From the NCBI GenBank assembly GCA_905236595.1, contig CAJORE010000141.1:1-9177 (forward strand): a stretch of 9,177 nt of DNA, read 5' to 3'. Below the pieces are notes generated by a model. That model worked only from the letters and a program-made list of their open reading frames with translations. It had not been told where the DNA came from and searched no databases. How positions within the stretch are numbered: position 1 is the first letter of the stretch; each line of letters begins with the position of its first letter. Below are positions 1 to 6,618 of the stretch, in pieces. Made by a program: the position numbers and the translations under genes. The stretch comes from an uncultured Selenomonadaceae bacterium (GTDB lineage: Bacteria > Bacillota > Negativicutes > Selenomonadales > Selenomonadaceae).

Positions 1-3
1 ACA

Positions 4-50
4 AGGAATGACGACGAAGCGTAGTGGTGCTACGCTGAGGAGGAATGACG
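4..50. repeat. Short direct repeat flanking a hairpin (possible dispersed intergenic repeat)
   Basis: The 10-mer AGGAATGACG occurs at 4-13 and again at 41-50. Between the copies is a perfect 7-bp inverted repeat, AGCGTAG (18-24) and CTACGCT (30-36), around a 5-base loop. No T-tract follows, so it does not look like an intrinsic terminator. The layout resembles the small palindromic repeats scattered between genes in many bacteria. That is inference, because only one unit is visible and the window edge may cut it. Confidence 0.4.
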
Positions 51-117
51 CAGTATGCCGGAAAAAGACCCGGCAAGGGTGCGGACGATTATGCAGTATT
101 TCTTTAACATCATTGAC

Positions 118-123
118 GGGAGG
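118..123 (+). promoter_or_regulatory. Ribosome binding site that fixes the rsfS TTG start
   Basis: GGGAGG lies 7 bases before the TTG at 131. The in-frame ATG at 152 has no comparable Shine-Dalgarno sequence, and an upstream in-frame start at 8 would add about 41 residues unlike the family. This site is the main reason for choosing TTG 131. Confidence 0.7.
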
Positions 124-130
124 AATTTAC

Positions 131-475
131 TTGACGGCAAAAGAAACGGCTATGGCCGTTGCGGCGGCGGCCAGCGCCAAAAAAGCGTCCCGCATTGTCA
201 TTATGGATATGGCGGGCGTTATGCTGGCGACGGATTTTTTTGTGGTGGCTTCGGCCAATACGGCTACGCAGGTGCGTGCCATCGCCGACAATATCGAGGA
301 CGAATTGAATGAAAAAGGCATTGCCTTTGCGCGTAAAGAAGGCTACCGCGAAGGCGAGTGGGTGCTTTTGGATTATAACAGCGTCGTGGCGCATATTTTT
401 CGGACGGACGCCCGGGATTACTATGCGTTGGAGGCTCTTTGGTCGGATGCCGCGCAAACGCCCTATGAGGATTGA
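131..475 (+). CDS. rsfS: Ribosomal silencing factor RsfS (Iojap/YqeL family)
   Basis: RsfS binds ribosomal protein uL14 on the 50S subunit and blocks joining with 30S, which lowers translation in starvation or stationary phase; it acts in the cytoplasm. The 114-residue product from TTG 131 has the usual family length. It shows the family's core: a hydrophobic strand (IVIMDM, residues 22-27), then ATDFFVVASANTATQVRAI, and a C-terminal block with EGEWVLLDY, VVAHIF, and R-x-YY-LE-LW. The TTG start aligns in length with the N-terminus recalled for B. subtilis YqeL. Starting at position 8 would add a basic, low-similarity extension through the repeat region. The next gene begins 2 bases after the stop, and its ribosome binding site lies inside the last codons of rsfS, so translational coupling is likely. 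No promoter was recognised upstream. In relatives rsfS often follows nadD/yqeK/lytR-type genes, which would be outside the window. Confidence 0.92.
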   Translation: MTAKETAMAVAAAASAKKASRIVIMDMAGVMLATDFFVVASANTATQVRAIADNIEDELNEKGIAFARKEGYREGEWVLLDYNSVVAHIFRTDARDYYALEALWSDAAQTPYED

Positions 476-477
476 AT

Positions 478-1338
478 ATGCCGCAAGGTAAACTTTTGCC
501 CGCCACCGTTGCCGAGCTTACGGCGGTGCGCCAAAGCGACATCGGTGTCTTTTTGGACGCGCAGACGGGCAATACGAGCGACGATATTTTGTTGCACAAG
601 ACCCAACAGACCGCCGCAGTAAAAATCGGCGACAAGGTAAAGGTTTTTTTGTATCTCGATCCCAAGCGCCGATTGACGGCGAGTATGCGCGTGCCGAAAA
701 TGCGCGTGGGGCAGGTGGCATACTTAAAGGTCATAAATGTTGCCAAGGATGGGGCTTTCGTCGATGCGGGAGCCGAACGGGGCATATTCATGCCTTTCGC
801 GGGTATGCGCGGGCGCCCGCAGGTCGGCGAGCGGGTTTGGGCGAAACTTTACACCGATAAATCCGGACGATTGGCGGCGACGATGGAGGTTGAGGACGAA
901 CTGCGTCGCGCCGCCGTTGTTGCCAAAGATGTGAAAATCGGCGCCAAAGTAACGGGAGCGGTGTACAATATCACCGACAGCGGCGCATTTATGTTTACCG
1001 ACGAGCGCTACATAGTGTTTATTGATCGCCGTGAGATGCCTTGTGTGCCGCGAGTCGGCGAGCGCATAACGGCGCGGGTGACATTTGTTCGCGAGGAGGA
1101 TGGTCGGCTTAATGCGTCGTTGCGCGAACAAAAGGAAACGGCGCTTTTAATCGACGCCGAAGCCGTATTGGGCGAACTGAAAGCGCGGGGCGGCGCTATG
1201 CCCTATACCGATAAGACATCGCCGGAAGTGATAAAGGCAAAATTCAATTTATCAAAAGCCGCGTTTAAGCGTGCATTGGGACATCTTTTGAAAGAGAACA
1301 AAATCGAGCAAAAGGGTGACTTGACGGTGTTGAAATAA
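478..1338 (+). CDS. cvfB: S1-domain RNA-binding protein, CvfB (YitL) family
   Basis: A 286-residue cytoplasmic protein with three S1-like OB folds and a C-terminal winged helix, the known CvfB architecture (Staphylococcus CvfB and B. subtilis YitL are of similar size). Repeat 1 covers about residues 5-70 and is degenerate, repeat 2 about 75-137, repeat 3 about 152-216. Each closes on the same signature: RLTASM (65-70), RLAATM (131-136), RLNASL (210-215). Repeats 2 and 3 contain KDGAFVD and DSGAFMF, the typical S1 core turn. Residues about 223-286 form the winged helix, with FNLSKAAFKRALGHL as the likely recognition region. CvfB affects virulence-gene expression in Staphylococcus, probably through RNA binding; the exact target here is unknown. 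ATG 478 is preferred over a TTG at 472 that overlaps the rsfS stop, because GAGG (467-470) is correctly spaced for the ATG. Confidence 0.88.
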   Translation: MPQGKLLPATVAELTAVRQSDIGVFLDAQTGNTSDDILLHKTQQTAAVKIGDKVKVFLYLDPKRRLTASMRVPKMRVGQVAYLKVINVAKDGAFVDAGAERGIFMPFAGMRGRPQVGERVWAKLYTDKSGRLAATMEVEDELRRAAVVAKDVKIGAKVTGAVYNITDSGAFMFTDERYIVFIDRREMPCVPRVGERITARVTFVREEDGRLNASLREQKETALLIDAEAVLGELKARGGAMPYTDKTSPEVIKAKFNLSKAAFKRALGHLLKENKIEQKGDLTVLK

Positions 1339-1368
1339 ACCCGCAACAGTCAAAGAAAGAATATAATC

Positions 1369-2067
1369 ATGTTGACAGCGTATTTTGTTACCGATGTGGG
1401 GCGCGTCCGTGCCAATAATGAGGACAGCGGCGCCGTTATCGGTAAGAATGTCTTTGTCGTGGCGGACGGCATGGGCGGTGCGGCGGCGGGCGAAAAAGCC
1501 AGCGGTATCGTCATTGAAGTTGCGCGGCGTATGCTGACGGACGGCACCGCCTCGTTGGATATGGCGATAACGGCGGCCAATGCCGAGATTCTTGCCGCCG
1601 CCAAGGATAATCCCGCGCTGAAGGGCATGGGGACTACGGCTACTCTTTGTCGGGTTGCCGCCGATGGCCGGGGCGAGTTTGCCCATGTGGGGGACAGTCG
1701 GCTGTATTTGTTGCAGGCAGGCGCTTTGCGACAGTTGACCGAGGATCATTCCTATGTTGAAGAACTCATTCGCGACGGCAAATTAAGCCGGGACGAAGCG
1801 CGTTTTCACCCGATGAAAAATATGCTCACCCGCGCCGTTGGGGCAGAGACGACGGTGAAAATCGACAGCGGCGTATTTCAAATGGCCGATGGTGACGGGT
1901 TGCTTCTTGCCACCGACGGTTTGACGAACATGGTAAGCGATTTTGACATAAGGGACATAATGCAATATGAAGGCGGCAACACGGCGCAAAAACTCGTGGA
2001 AGCGGCGTTGGCGGCAGGCGGTCGGGATAACGTGACGGCGCTTACGGTGGTTTATCATGCGGATTAA
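1369..2067 (+). CDS. stp1: PP2C-type Ser/Thr protein phosphatase (Stp1/PrpC/PstP family)
   Basis: A metal-dependent (Mn/Mg) phosphatase that removes phosphate from the cognate PASTA kinase and its substrates, on the cytoplasmic side. The 232-residue product is the usual single-domain length, with no membrane segment. All PP2C motifs are present: RxxNED with R14 and D19, DGMGG with D33-G34, GMGTTAT (87-93), HVGDSR with D109, LTEDHS (123-128), LTRAVG (153-158), ATDGL with D183, and GGRDNVT with D220-N221. The acidic residues match the family's metal-binding set, so the enzyme should be active. The start has only a weak purine-rich ribosome binding site (AAAGAAAG, about 1352-1359). The stop lies inside the next gene, an 11-bp overlap, which ties phosphatase translation to that of the SEDS protein. 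The kinase it should oppose is encoded two genes downstream. Confidence 0.95.
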   Translation: MLTAYFVTDVGRVRANNEDSGAVIGKNVFVVADGMGGAAAGEKASGIVIEVARRMLTDGTASLDMAITAANAEILAAAKDNPALKGMGTTATLCRVAADGRGEFAHVGDSRLYLLQAGALRQLTEDHSYVEELIRDGKLSRDEARFHPMKNMLTRAVGAETTVKIDSGVFQMADGDGLLLATDGLTNMVSDFDIRDIMQYEGGNTAQKLVEAALAAGGRDNVTALTVVYHAD

Positions 2068-3349
2068 ACGCAGGAGCCGCATTGCCAAAAACGAACCTGC
2101 TGCGGCGCAAAGCACCAACGTTCTTTTGGCGGCGGCGTTTTTCATTTTGGTTTGCGGCATGGGGACGCTGGTCGTAAATTCCGCGACGCCGGAGACGGCA
2201 GACTACATATTGACGTGGTTGCCGTGGTTGGTGGCGCTGTGTTTGGCGGCGTCATTCGTGCAGTTTGTCTTGGTACACGTAAAATCAAGGCCGAACCTGC
2301 TGTTGTTTCCGTTAGCCATGACGGCGGTCGCCGTGGGATTGGTCATGATTGCCCGCCTAAATCCGCCCCTTGTTTTGCCGCAGATAAGGTGGCTGTTAAT
2401 CGGCATGGCCGTTTTGCTCGTTGCCTTGCGCCTTAATCGGCGTTTGGGACGCTTGCCGGGCAATTACCAATATGTATGGGGACTGCTCTGCTTGGTTGTT
2501 CTTTTGACGGCGATAATTTTCGGCACGGAGATTGGCGGCAGTCGCAACTGGCTCGTTATCGGTTCGTTTCGTGTGCAACCTTCGGAGTTTGCCAAGTTGC
2601 TGTTGGTGTTGTTTTTGGCATCTTTTCTGGCGGATCACCGCTCGCTGTTGACGGAAAATAAGCGGCGGCGTGTGCCGCCTTTGCGGTTTATCGCCCCGTT
2701 GATTGTCGTTTGGAGCATGGCGGTTTTGATGTTTGTCATTCAGCGGGACTTGGGGGCGGCGTTGCTCTTTTTCTCGCTTGCCGTAACCATGACGTATATG
2801 GCTACGCAAAACAAGGCGTATTTGTTGGCGGCGTTTGCTTTTTTCCTGCCGGCGGCGGGGGTGAGTTATCTTTTGTTTTCGCACGTCGCACGGCGCTTTG
2901 ACATTTGGCTTGATCCGTGGCAAGACCCGACGGGCGCGGCTTATCAAATAGTGCAGTCGCTCTTTGCTTTCGGCGCGGGCGGCGTATGGGGGCGCGGCTT
3001 GGGCGACGGCGCACCGCTTCTTATCCCCGAAGTGCATACGGATTTTATCTATGCCGCCATTGCCGAAGAACTGGGGCTTATCGGCGGTCTGGTTATCATT
3101 GCTTTATATGCGGTGCTGTTTTTTGAGGGCATAAAGATTGCTTTGGCGGCCGACAATGACGGCAAGATGCTGTTGGCGGCGGGGCTTTCGGCCATGTTTT
3201 TCTTCCAGTCGTTCTTTATTATCGCCGGTGTCAGCAAATTTTTGCCGTTGACGGGCATCACGCTCCCTTTCATAAGCTACGGCGGTAGCTCTATGGTCGC
3301 ATCCTTTGCGACTTTGGGGGTGTTGCTGTCGCTTTCGCGGGGAAAATAA
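2057..3349 (+). CDS. SEDS peptidoglycan glycosyltransferase, FtsW/RodA/SpoVE family
   Basis: A multi-pass membrane enzyme that polymerises glycan strands from lipid II and works with a class B penicillin-binding protein. The 430-residue protein has a short basic cytoplasmic N-terminus (MRIKRRSR), then about 10-12 hydrophobic segments. SEDS landmarks: GSRNWLVIGSFRVQPSEFAK (161-180), QRDLGAALLF (229-238), FDIWLDPWQDPTGAAYQIVQS (281-301), AFGAGGVWGRGLGDG (304-318), PEVHTDFIYAAIAEELG (324-340) and ITLPFISYGGSS (401-412). D290 in the WQDP stretch corresponds, by motif, to the Asp reported as essential in RodA and FtsW; this is my alignment by eye. ATG 2057 has GGTGG (2046-2050) before it. The gene lies next to a class B penicillin-binding protein and between phosphatase and kinase, as does rodA in Mycobacterium, so an elongation role is favoured, but FtsW or SpoVE function cannot be excluded. 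Confidence 0.94.
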   Translation: MRIKRRSRIAKNEPAAAQSTNVLLAAAFFILVCGMGTLVVNSATPETADYILTWLPWLVALCLAASFVQFVLVHVKSRPNLLLFPLAMTAVAVGLVMIARLNPPLVLPQIRWLLIGMAVLLVALRLNRRLGRLPGNYQYVWGLLCLVVLLTAIIFGTEIGGSRNWLVIGSFRVQPSEFAKLLLVLFLASFLADHRSLLTENKRRRVPPLRFIAPLIVVWSMAVLMFVIQRDLGAALLFFSLAVTMTYMATQNKAYLLAAFAFFLPAAGVSYLLFSHVARRFDIWLDPWQDPTGAAYQIVQSLFAFGAGGVWGRGLGDGAPLLIPEVHTDFIYAAIAEELGLIGGLVIIALYAVLFFEGIKIALAADNDGKMLLAAGLSAMFFFQSFFIIAGVSKFLPLTGITLPFISYGGSSMVASFATLGVLLSLSRGK

Positions 3350-3364
3350 CCATGTATCATCTAT

Positions 3365-3370
3365 GAGGAA
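3365..3370 (+). promoter_or_regulatory. Ribosome binding site for the GTG-started penicillin-binding protein
   Basis: GAGGAA lies 10 bases before GTG 3381, a slightly long spacing. The in-frame ATG at 3363 meets a stop after three codons, and the ATG at 3352 is in another frame, so GTG 3381 is the only reasonable start that keeps the N-terminal membrane anchor. Confidence 0.6.
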
Positions 3371-3380
3371 GTAACCTGCC

Positions 3381-4802
3381 GTGAATATCGACCGTAATGA
3401 CAATAAGGGCGACATTCGCCGCGGCATAACGCAAACGGCGCAAGTCCTTCTGTTGCTTATGGCGTTGCTCGCCGTCCATATCGTTTATTTGCAAATTTTT
3501 GCCGCCGACGAGTTGGCGACCCATCCGCTGAATCGCCGACATGGGCAAATTGTCGCCGGGGTTATGCGCGGCAGTATATTTGCCGCCGACGGTGCTGTTT
3601 TGGCGTACAGCGACGACACCGGACGGCACCGACCGCTAAATGAAAGCGCGGCTTTTGTTACCGGTTATGCATCGGAGAAATTGGGCAGTACGGGCATTGA
3701 AAATTTTGCCAATTACGCCTTGAGCGGCGAAAACAGTATTGCCGAAAAGTTCGGACCCGTCGGTAAATTGTTTCGTTCGCCGCAAGGTGCGGACGTGTGG
3801 CTAACCGTGGACAGTCGTTTGCAACGGGCGGCGCATACGGCGCTGAGCGGCAAACGCGGTGCGGCAGTCGTGTTGGACGCGGCGACGGGCGCGGTTTTGG
3901 TCATGGTGAGCGAACCTGCTTTTGACCCCAATACCGTCGATTTGGATTGGGATAGCCTAAACGCCGACGAAAATCGACCGTTGTTAAATCGTGTGACGAT
4001 GGGAATGTATCCGCCCGGTTCGACGATAAAACCCGTAATTGCCGATGCCGCCCTTGCCGAAGGGATTACTTCCGACAACGAAGTTTTTATTTGCGAGGGC
4101 AAGTTGGACGTGGGCGGCGGATATTACATAAGCGAAAGTCACGAGGCGGTGCATGGGCGGGTGAAGCTTGCCGATGCCGTTGCCGAGTCTTGCAACGTCG
4201 CTTTTGGGACGCTGGCGGAGCGGTTGGGAGAAAAAAGACTGCGGAGCGTTTTTGAGCGGTTCGGATTCGACCAAACCGGAGCGGACGAATTGAATTGGAA
4301 TGCGGCGCATTTGCCGCCGACAGCGTCGCCGTTGGACGACGGCGACGTGGCGCAACTCGGTATCGGCCAAAGCTATCTTTTAACGTCGCCCATGACCATG
4401 GCGCTTACGGCGGCGGCTTTTTTCAACGGCGGCGAAGTAATGCGGCCATACATAATTGATCGCATTACCGATGCCAACGGCGACGATGTGTTAAAGACCA
4501 AGCCGCAGGTGTACTTTACGGCGACGACGGTCGAAAGAGCCGAAAAGATAAAAAATTATTTGCAGGGCGTTGTTGATCGCGGGACGGGCAGAGGAGCACA
4601 GTTACGCGGCGCGACCATCGCCGGGAAAACCGGTACGGCGGAGAATCCGAACGGCGAGGATCACGCATGGTTTATCGGCGGCGCAACCGTCGGAAAAAAG
4701 CGGGTGGCTTTCGCCGTTATCGTCGAAAACGGCGGCAGCGGAGCCGAAGCCGCCGTCCCCGTGGCGCGGGATATTGTGGCGGCGATGAGGGACAATGGAT
4801 AA
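3381..4802 (+). CDS. Class B penicillin-binding protein (peptidoglycan D,D-transpeptidase, PbpA-like)
   Basis: This membrane-anchored transpeptidase crosslinks stem peptides outside the membrane and is the expected partner of the SEDS polymerase encoded just upstream. Visible parts of the 473 residues: a short charged cytoplasmic N-terminus, one membrane helix at about 19-40, a short N-terminal region with the class B pedestal motif MRGSIFAADGAVLA (62-75), and a transpeptidase domain from about 138. All three catalytic motifs are intact: S214-TIK in PPGSTIKP, S270-C-N, and K416-TGT in AGKTGTAENPNGEDHAWF. The protein is short for a class B enzyme and has no PASTA repeats, unlike B. subtilis PBP2B or PBP2x of streptococci. 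In size and gene order it resembles mycobacterial PbpA. The PASTA sensing modules here sit only on the kinase encoded next. The gap to the SEDS gene is 31 bases, and to the kinase 12. Confidence 0.94.
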   Translation: MNIDRNDNKGDIRRGITQTAQVLLLLMALLAVHIVYLQIFAADELATHPLNRRHGQIVAGVMRGSIFAADGAVLAYSDDTGRHRPLNESAAFVTGYASEKLGSTGIENFANYALSGENSIAEKFGPVGKLFRSPQGADVWLTVDSRLQRAAHTALSGKRGAAVVLDAATGAVLVMVSEPAFDPNTVDLDWDSLNADENRPLLNRVTMGMYPPGSTIKPVIADAALAEGITSDNEVFICEGKLDVGGGYYISESHEAVHGRVKLADAVAESCNVAFGTLAERLGEKRLRSVFERFGFDQTGADELNWNAAHLPPTASPLDDGDVAQLGIGQSYLLTSPMTMALTAAAFFNGGEVMRPYIIDRITDANGDDVLKTKPQVYFTATTVERAEKIKNYLQGVVDRGTGRGAQLRGATIAGKTGTAENPNGEDHAWFIGGATVGKKRVAFAVIVENGGSGAEAAVPVARDIVAAMRDNG

Positions 4803-4814
4803 CGGAGGATTATC

Positions 4815-6557
4815 ATGAGCGATAAGCGGGTACTCTCGGGGCGATACGAACTTGTTGGTCTTGTCGGTTCGGGCGGTATGGCTGACGTGTACAAAGCCCG
4901 GGATTTGCTTTTGTCGCGGCAAGTGGCGGTGAAAATCCTCCACGAAAGTTTTCGGGGGGACGCCGAATTTATCGGCAAATTCCACTTGGAGGCAAAAAGC
5001 GCGGCGGGCCTTACGCACCCTAACATTGTCGGCATTTACGATGTGGGGGTGGACGGTGCCGATCATTACATTGTCATGGAATATGTCGAAGGCGATACCC
5101 TGAAAAGCCGGATAAAAAACGGCGGCATTTCCGTGGGGAGCGCCTTAAATATTGCTCGGGAAATTGCCGAAGCTTTGGCGCACGCCCATGAACGTAATAT
5201 TGTGCATTGCGACATAAAGCCGCATAATATCCTTATGACCGCCGATAACCGCGCCAAAGTGGCGGATTTCGGCATTGCCCGTGCCGTGACCGAATCCACT
5301 ATGACGTACAGCGGCAACGTGGTCGGCTCGGTGCATTACTTTTCGCCGGAGCAAGCAAAAGGTTCGTACATAACGCCAAAATCCGACGTCTATTCCTTGG
5401 GTGTCGTGCTGTATGAGATGTTGACGGGGACTTTGCCCTTTACCGGGGAGACGCCCGTCGCCATTGCCATGAAGCATTTGCAGGAACCGCCGCTATCCGT
5501 CAGACAACATAATCCCGATATACCGCCCGTTATAGATGCCATTGTAATGAAAGCGCTGGAAAAAGATCCCGCCAATCGACCGACGGCCGCCGAGTTTGCC
5601 CGGGATTTGGCGGGAGCGCAAAGCATGATGGTCGGCGGCGGCAACGAAGATCCTTTTGCCACGCGCATTATCGCCGCCGTTGATGATAAAACGCCGGAAA
5701 AAACTTCGCGTCGCAAAAATGACAAGTCGTTTTTCAAGTCTAAGTTGTTTGTGCTTGGGTTGGGCGTTGTTTTGATATTCGGTTTTGCGGCGGGAGCGTT
5801 CATTTCCTTCGGCAATTTTTTCGGAGAAACGACGGAGATTGCTGTTCCCGATGTGGTGGGCAAACAGATGACATTGGCGCGGCAGATTTTGGAGGACGAA
5901 CATCTGCGCGTAAATGTTGCCGAGACTTACGATGCCGCCGTTCCCGCCGGACAAGTGGTGTCGCAAAGTCCCGACGGCGGCGCCAAAGTGAAGACGGAGC
6001 GGCTGGTTACGATATATGTCTCCAAGGGCGGCGAAAATACGGAGATGCCGGATTTAATGGGGCTTACCCGCGCCGATGCCGAAGCTAAACTAAAGCGTAT
6101 GGGCTTTGTTTTGGGATCGGTATACGACAAATTTTCCGACAAAGATGCGGGGACGGTCGTCGGGCAAGATCCTCGCGCCGGGGCGACGATTGCCAAGGGG
6201 GATCGCGTAGATATTACCGTATCGAAGGGCGAACAGGAAAAGAAGAAGAAGAAGGTCAGCGTCCCCAATGTGCGCGGCGGCACTCTTGATGCCGCCAAAA
6301 GCAGCATTTTGGATCGCGGGCTTGCCGTGGGCAACGTGACGAAGGAGGCCAGCCGTCAAGCGGCGGGAACTATCGTCAGTCAATCTCCGTCGGCGGGAAG
6401 TGAGGTGGAGGAAGGAACGAACGTCAATTTGGTTGTGGCCGAAGCGTTTGAAGAGCCGACCGCCAAAAAGGAAGAGACGAAATCGGCTTCCAAAACTGCC
6501 GCCGCTACCGACAATGCCGAAACGCCTACGTTCGGCGACGCGGTAAAGAGCCGATAA
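4815..6557 (+). CDS. pknB: PASTA-domain Ser/Thr protein kinase (PknB/PrkC/Stk1 family)
   Basis: A transmembrane kinase that reads cell-wall fragments or lipid II outside and phosphorylates cytoplasmic proteins of wall synthesis, division and translation. The 580 residues run in order: kinase domain (about 11-268), juxtamembrane basic linker, one membrane helix (about 310-331), then three PASTA repeats (about 341-404, 408-472, 480-543) and a charged, Ala/Thr-rich tail (544-580). Catalytic parts: glycine loop GSGGMADVY (18-26), K40 in VAVK, probable helix-C E59, D133/K135/N138 in HCDIKPHN, and D151-FG. T162 and T164 in the activation segment are plausible autophosphorylation sites. The usual HRD is HCD, so it is a non-RD kinase. 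Each PASTA repeat shows the hallmark P-x-x-x-G start and a VxSQSP or VGQDP centre. ATG 4815 has GGAGGA at 4804-4809. The cognate phosphatase is three genes upstream in the same run. Confidence 0.96.
   Translation: MSDKRVLSGRYELVGLVGSGGMADVYKARDLLLSRQVAVKILHESFRGDAEFIGKFHLEAKSAAGLTHPNIVGIYDVGVDGADHYIVMEYVEGDTLKSRIKNGGISVGSALNIAREIAEALAHAHERNIVHCDIKPHNILMTADNRAKVADFGIARAVTESTMTYSGNVVGSVHYFSPEQAKGSYITPKSDVYSLGVVLYEMLTGTLPFTGETPVAIAMKHLQEPPLSVRQHNPDIPPVIDAIVMKALEKDPANRPTAAEFARDLAGAQSMMVGGGNEDPFATRIIAAVDDKTPEKTSRRKNDKSFFKSKLFVLGLGVVLIFGFAAGAFISFGNFFGETTEIAVPDVVGKQMTLARQILEDEHLRVNVAETYDAAVPAGQVVSQSPDGGAKVKTERLVTIYVSKGGENTEMPDLMGLTRADAEAKLKRMGFVLGSVYDKFSDKDAGTVVGQDPRAGATIAKGDRVDITVSKGEQEKKKKKVSVPNVRGGTLDAAKSSILDRGLAVGNVTKEASRQAAGTIVSQSPSAGSEVEEGTNVNLVVAEAFEEPTAKKEETKSASKTAAATDNAETPTFGDAVKSR
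6240..6254 (+). repeat. (AAG)5 tract encoding a five-lysine linker between PASTA repeats 2 and 3
   Basis: Five AAG codons in a row encode K476-K480 in the linker between the second and third PASTA domains. Gain or loss of a unit would keep the frame and alter linker length and charge. A highly basic linker near the anionic wall or membrane surface could affect how PASTA 3 is held; that is inference. Confidence 0.8.
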
Positions 6558-6574
6558 CATCTTTGGCGGCGTTT

Positions 6575-6591
6575 GTCAAAAAAAGTTTGAC
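6575..6591. promoter_or_regulatory. Inverted repeat GTCAAA-N5-TTTGAC over the -35 box (possible operator)
   Basis: The perfect 6-bp arms at 6575-6580 and 6586-6591 flank AAAAG. The right arm shares five bases with the TTGACT -35 hexamer of the htpG promoter, where a repressor would be well placed. The half-site with its flank, AGTCAAA on the minus strand, equals one CtsR heptad, but CtsR operators are direct repeats and this is inverted. A weak A/T-rich terminator of the kinase operon is an alternative, since T-rich sequence follows. Confidence 0.4.
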
Positions 6592-6615
6592 TTTTTGCCT
6601 TTTTTGTATTACACT
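6587..6615 (+). promoter_or_regulatory. Sigma-A-type promoter for htpG
   Basis: TTGACT (6587-6592) and TACACT (6610-6615) are separated by exactly 17 bases, a good match to TTGACA-N17-TATAAT. Transcription would start at about 6621-6623, leaving an untranslated leader of about 43 bases. No CIRCE-like element (TTAGCACTC-N9-GAGTGCTAA) is present, so HrcA control is not indicated. Confidence 0.72.
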
Positions 6616-6618
6616 AAA

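Noticed and set aside
57..74. Small inverted repeat GCCGG/CCGGC as a terminator of an upstream gene
   Set aside because: The stem is only 5 bp and no T-tract follows on the plus strand. It is not supportable as a terminator.
8..130. N-terminal extension of rsfS from an ATG at position 8
   Set aside because: The frame is open, but the added residues pass through a repeat/hairpin, are unlike the family, and would make the protein too long. TTG 131 has a good ribosome binding site and fits the usual length.
1362..1377. TATAAT just before the phosphatase start and TTGACA just after it, as promoter elements
   Set aside because: They are in the wrong order. TATAAT has no -35 at 16-18 bases (TTGAAA is 26 bases away), and nothing like a -10 lies 17 bases after TTGACA.
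2396..3037. Minus-strand open frame of 213 codons inside the SEDS gene
   Set aside because: The product is an Arg/Gln-rich composition with no domain. It is opposite a strongly conserved membrane protein and reflects its codon pattern. The same applies to other antisense frames, such as 264-791 and 1252-1749.
3271..3286. Perfect inverted repeat AGCTAC-GGCG-GTAGCT as a regulatory site
   Set aside because: It lies within the conserved SYGGSS codons of the SEDS gene and has no position or T-tract that suggests regulation. It is most likely due to codon choice.
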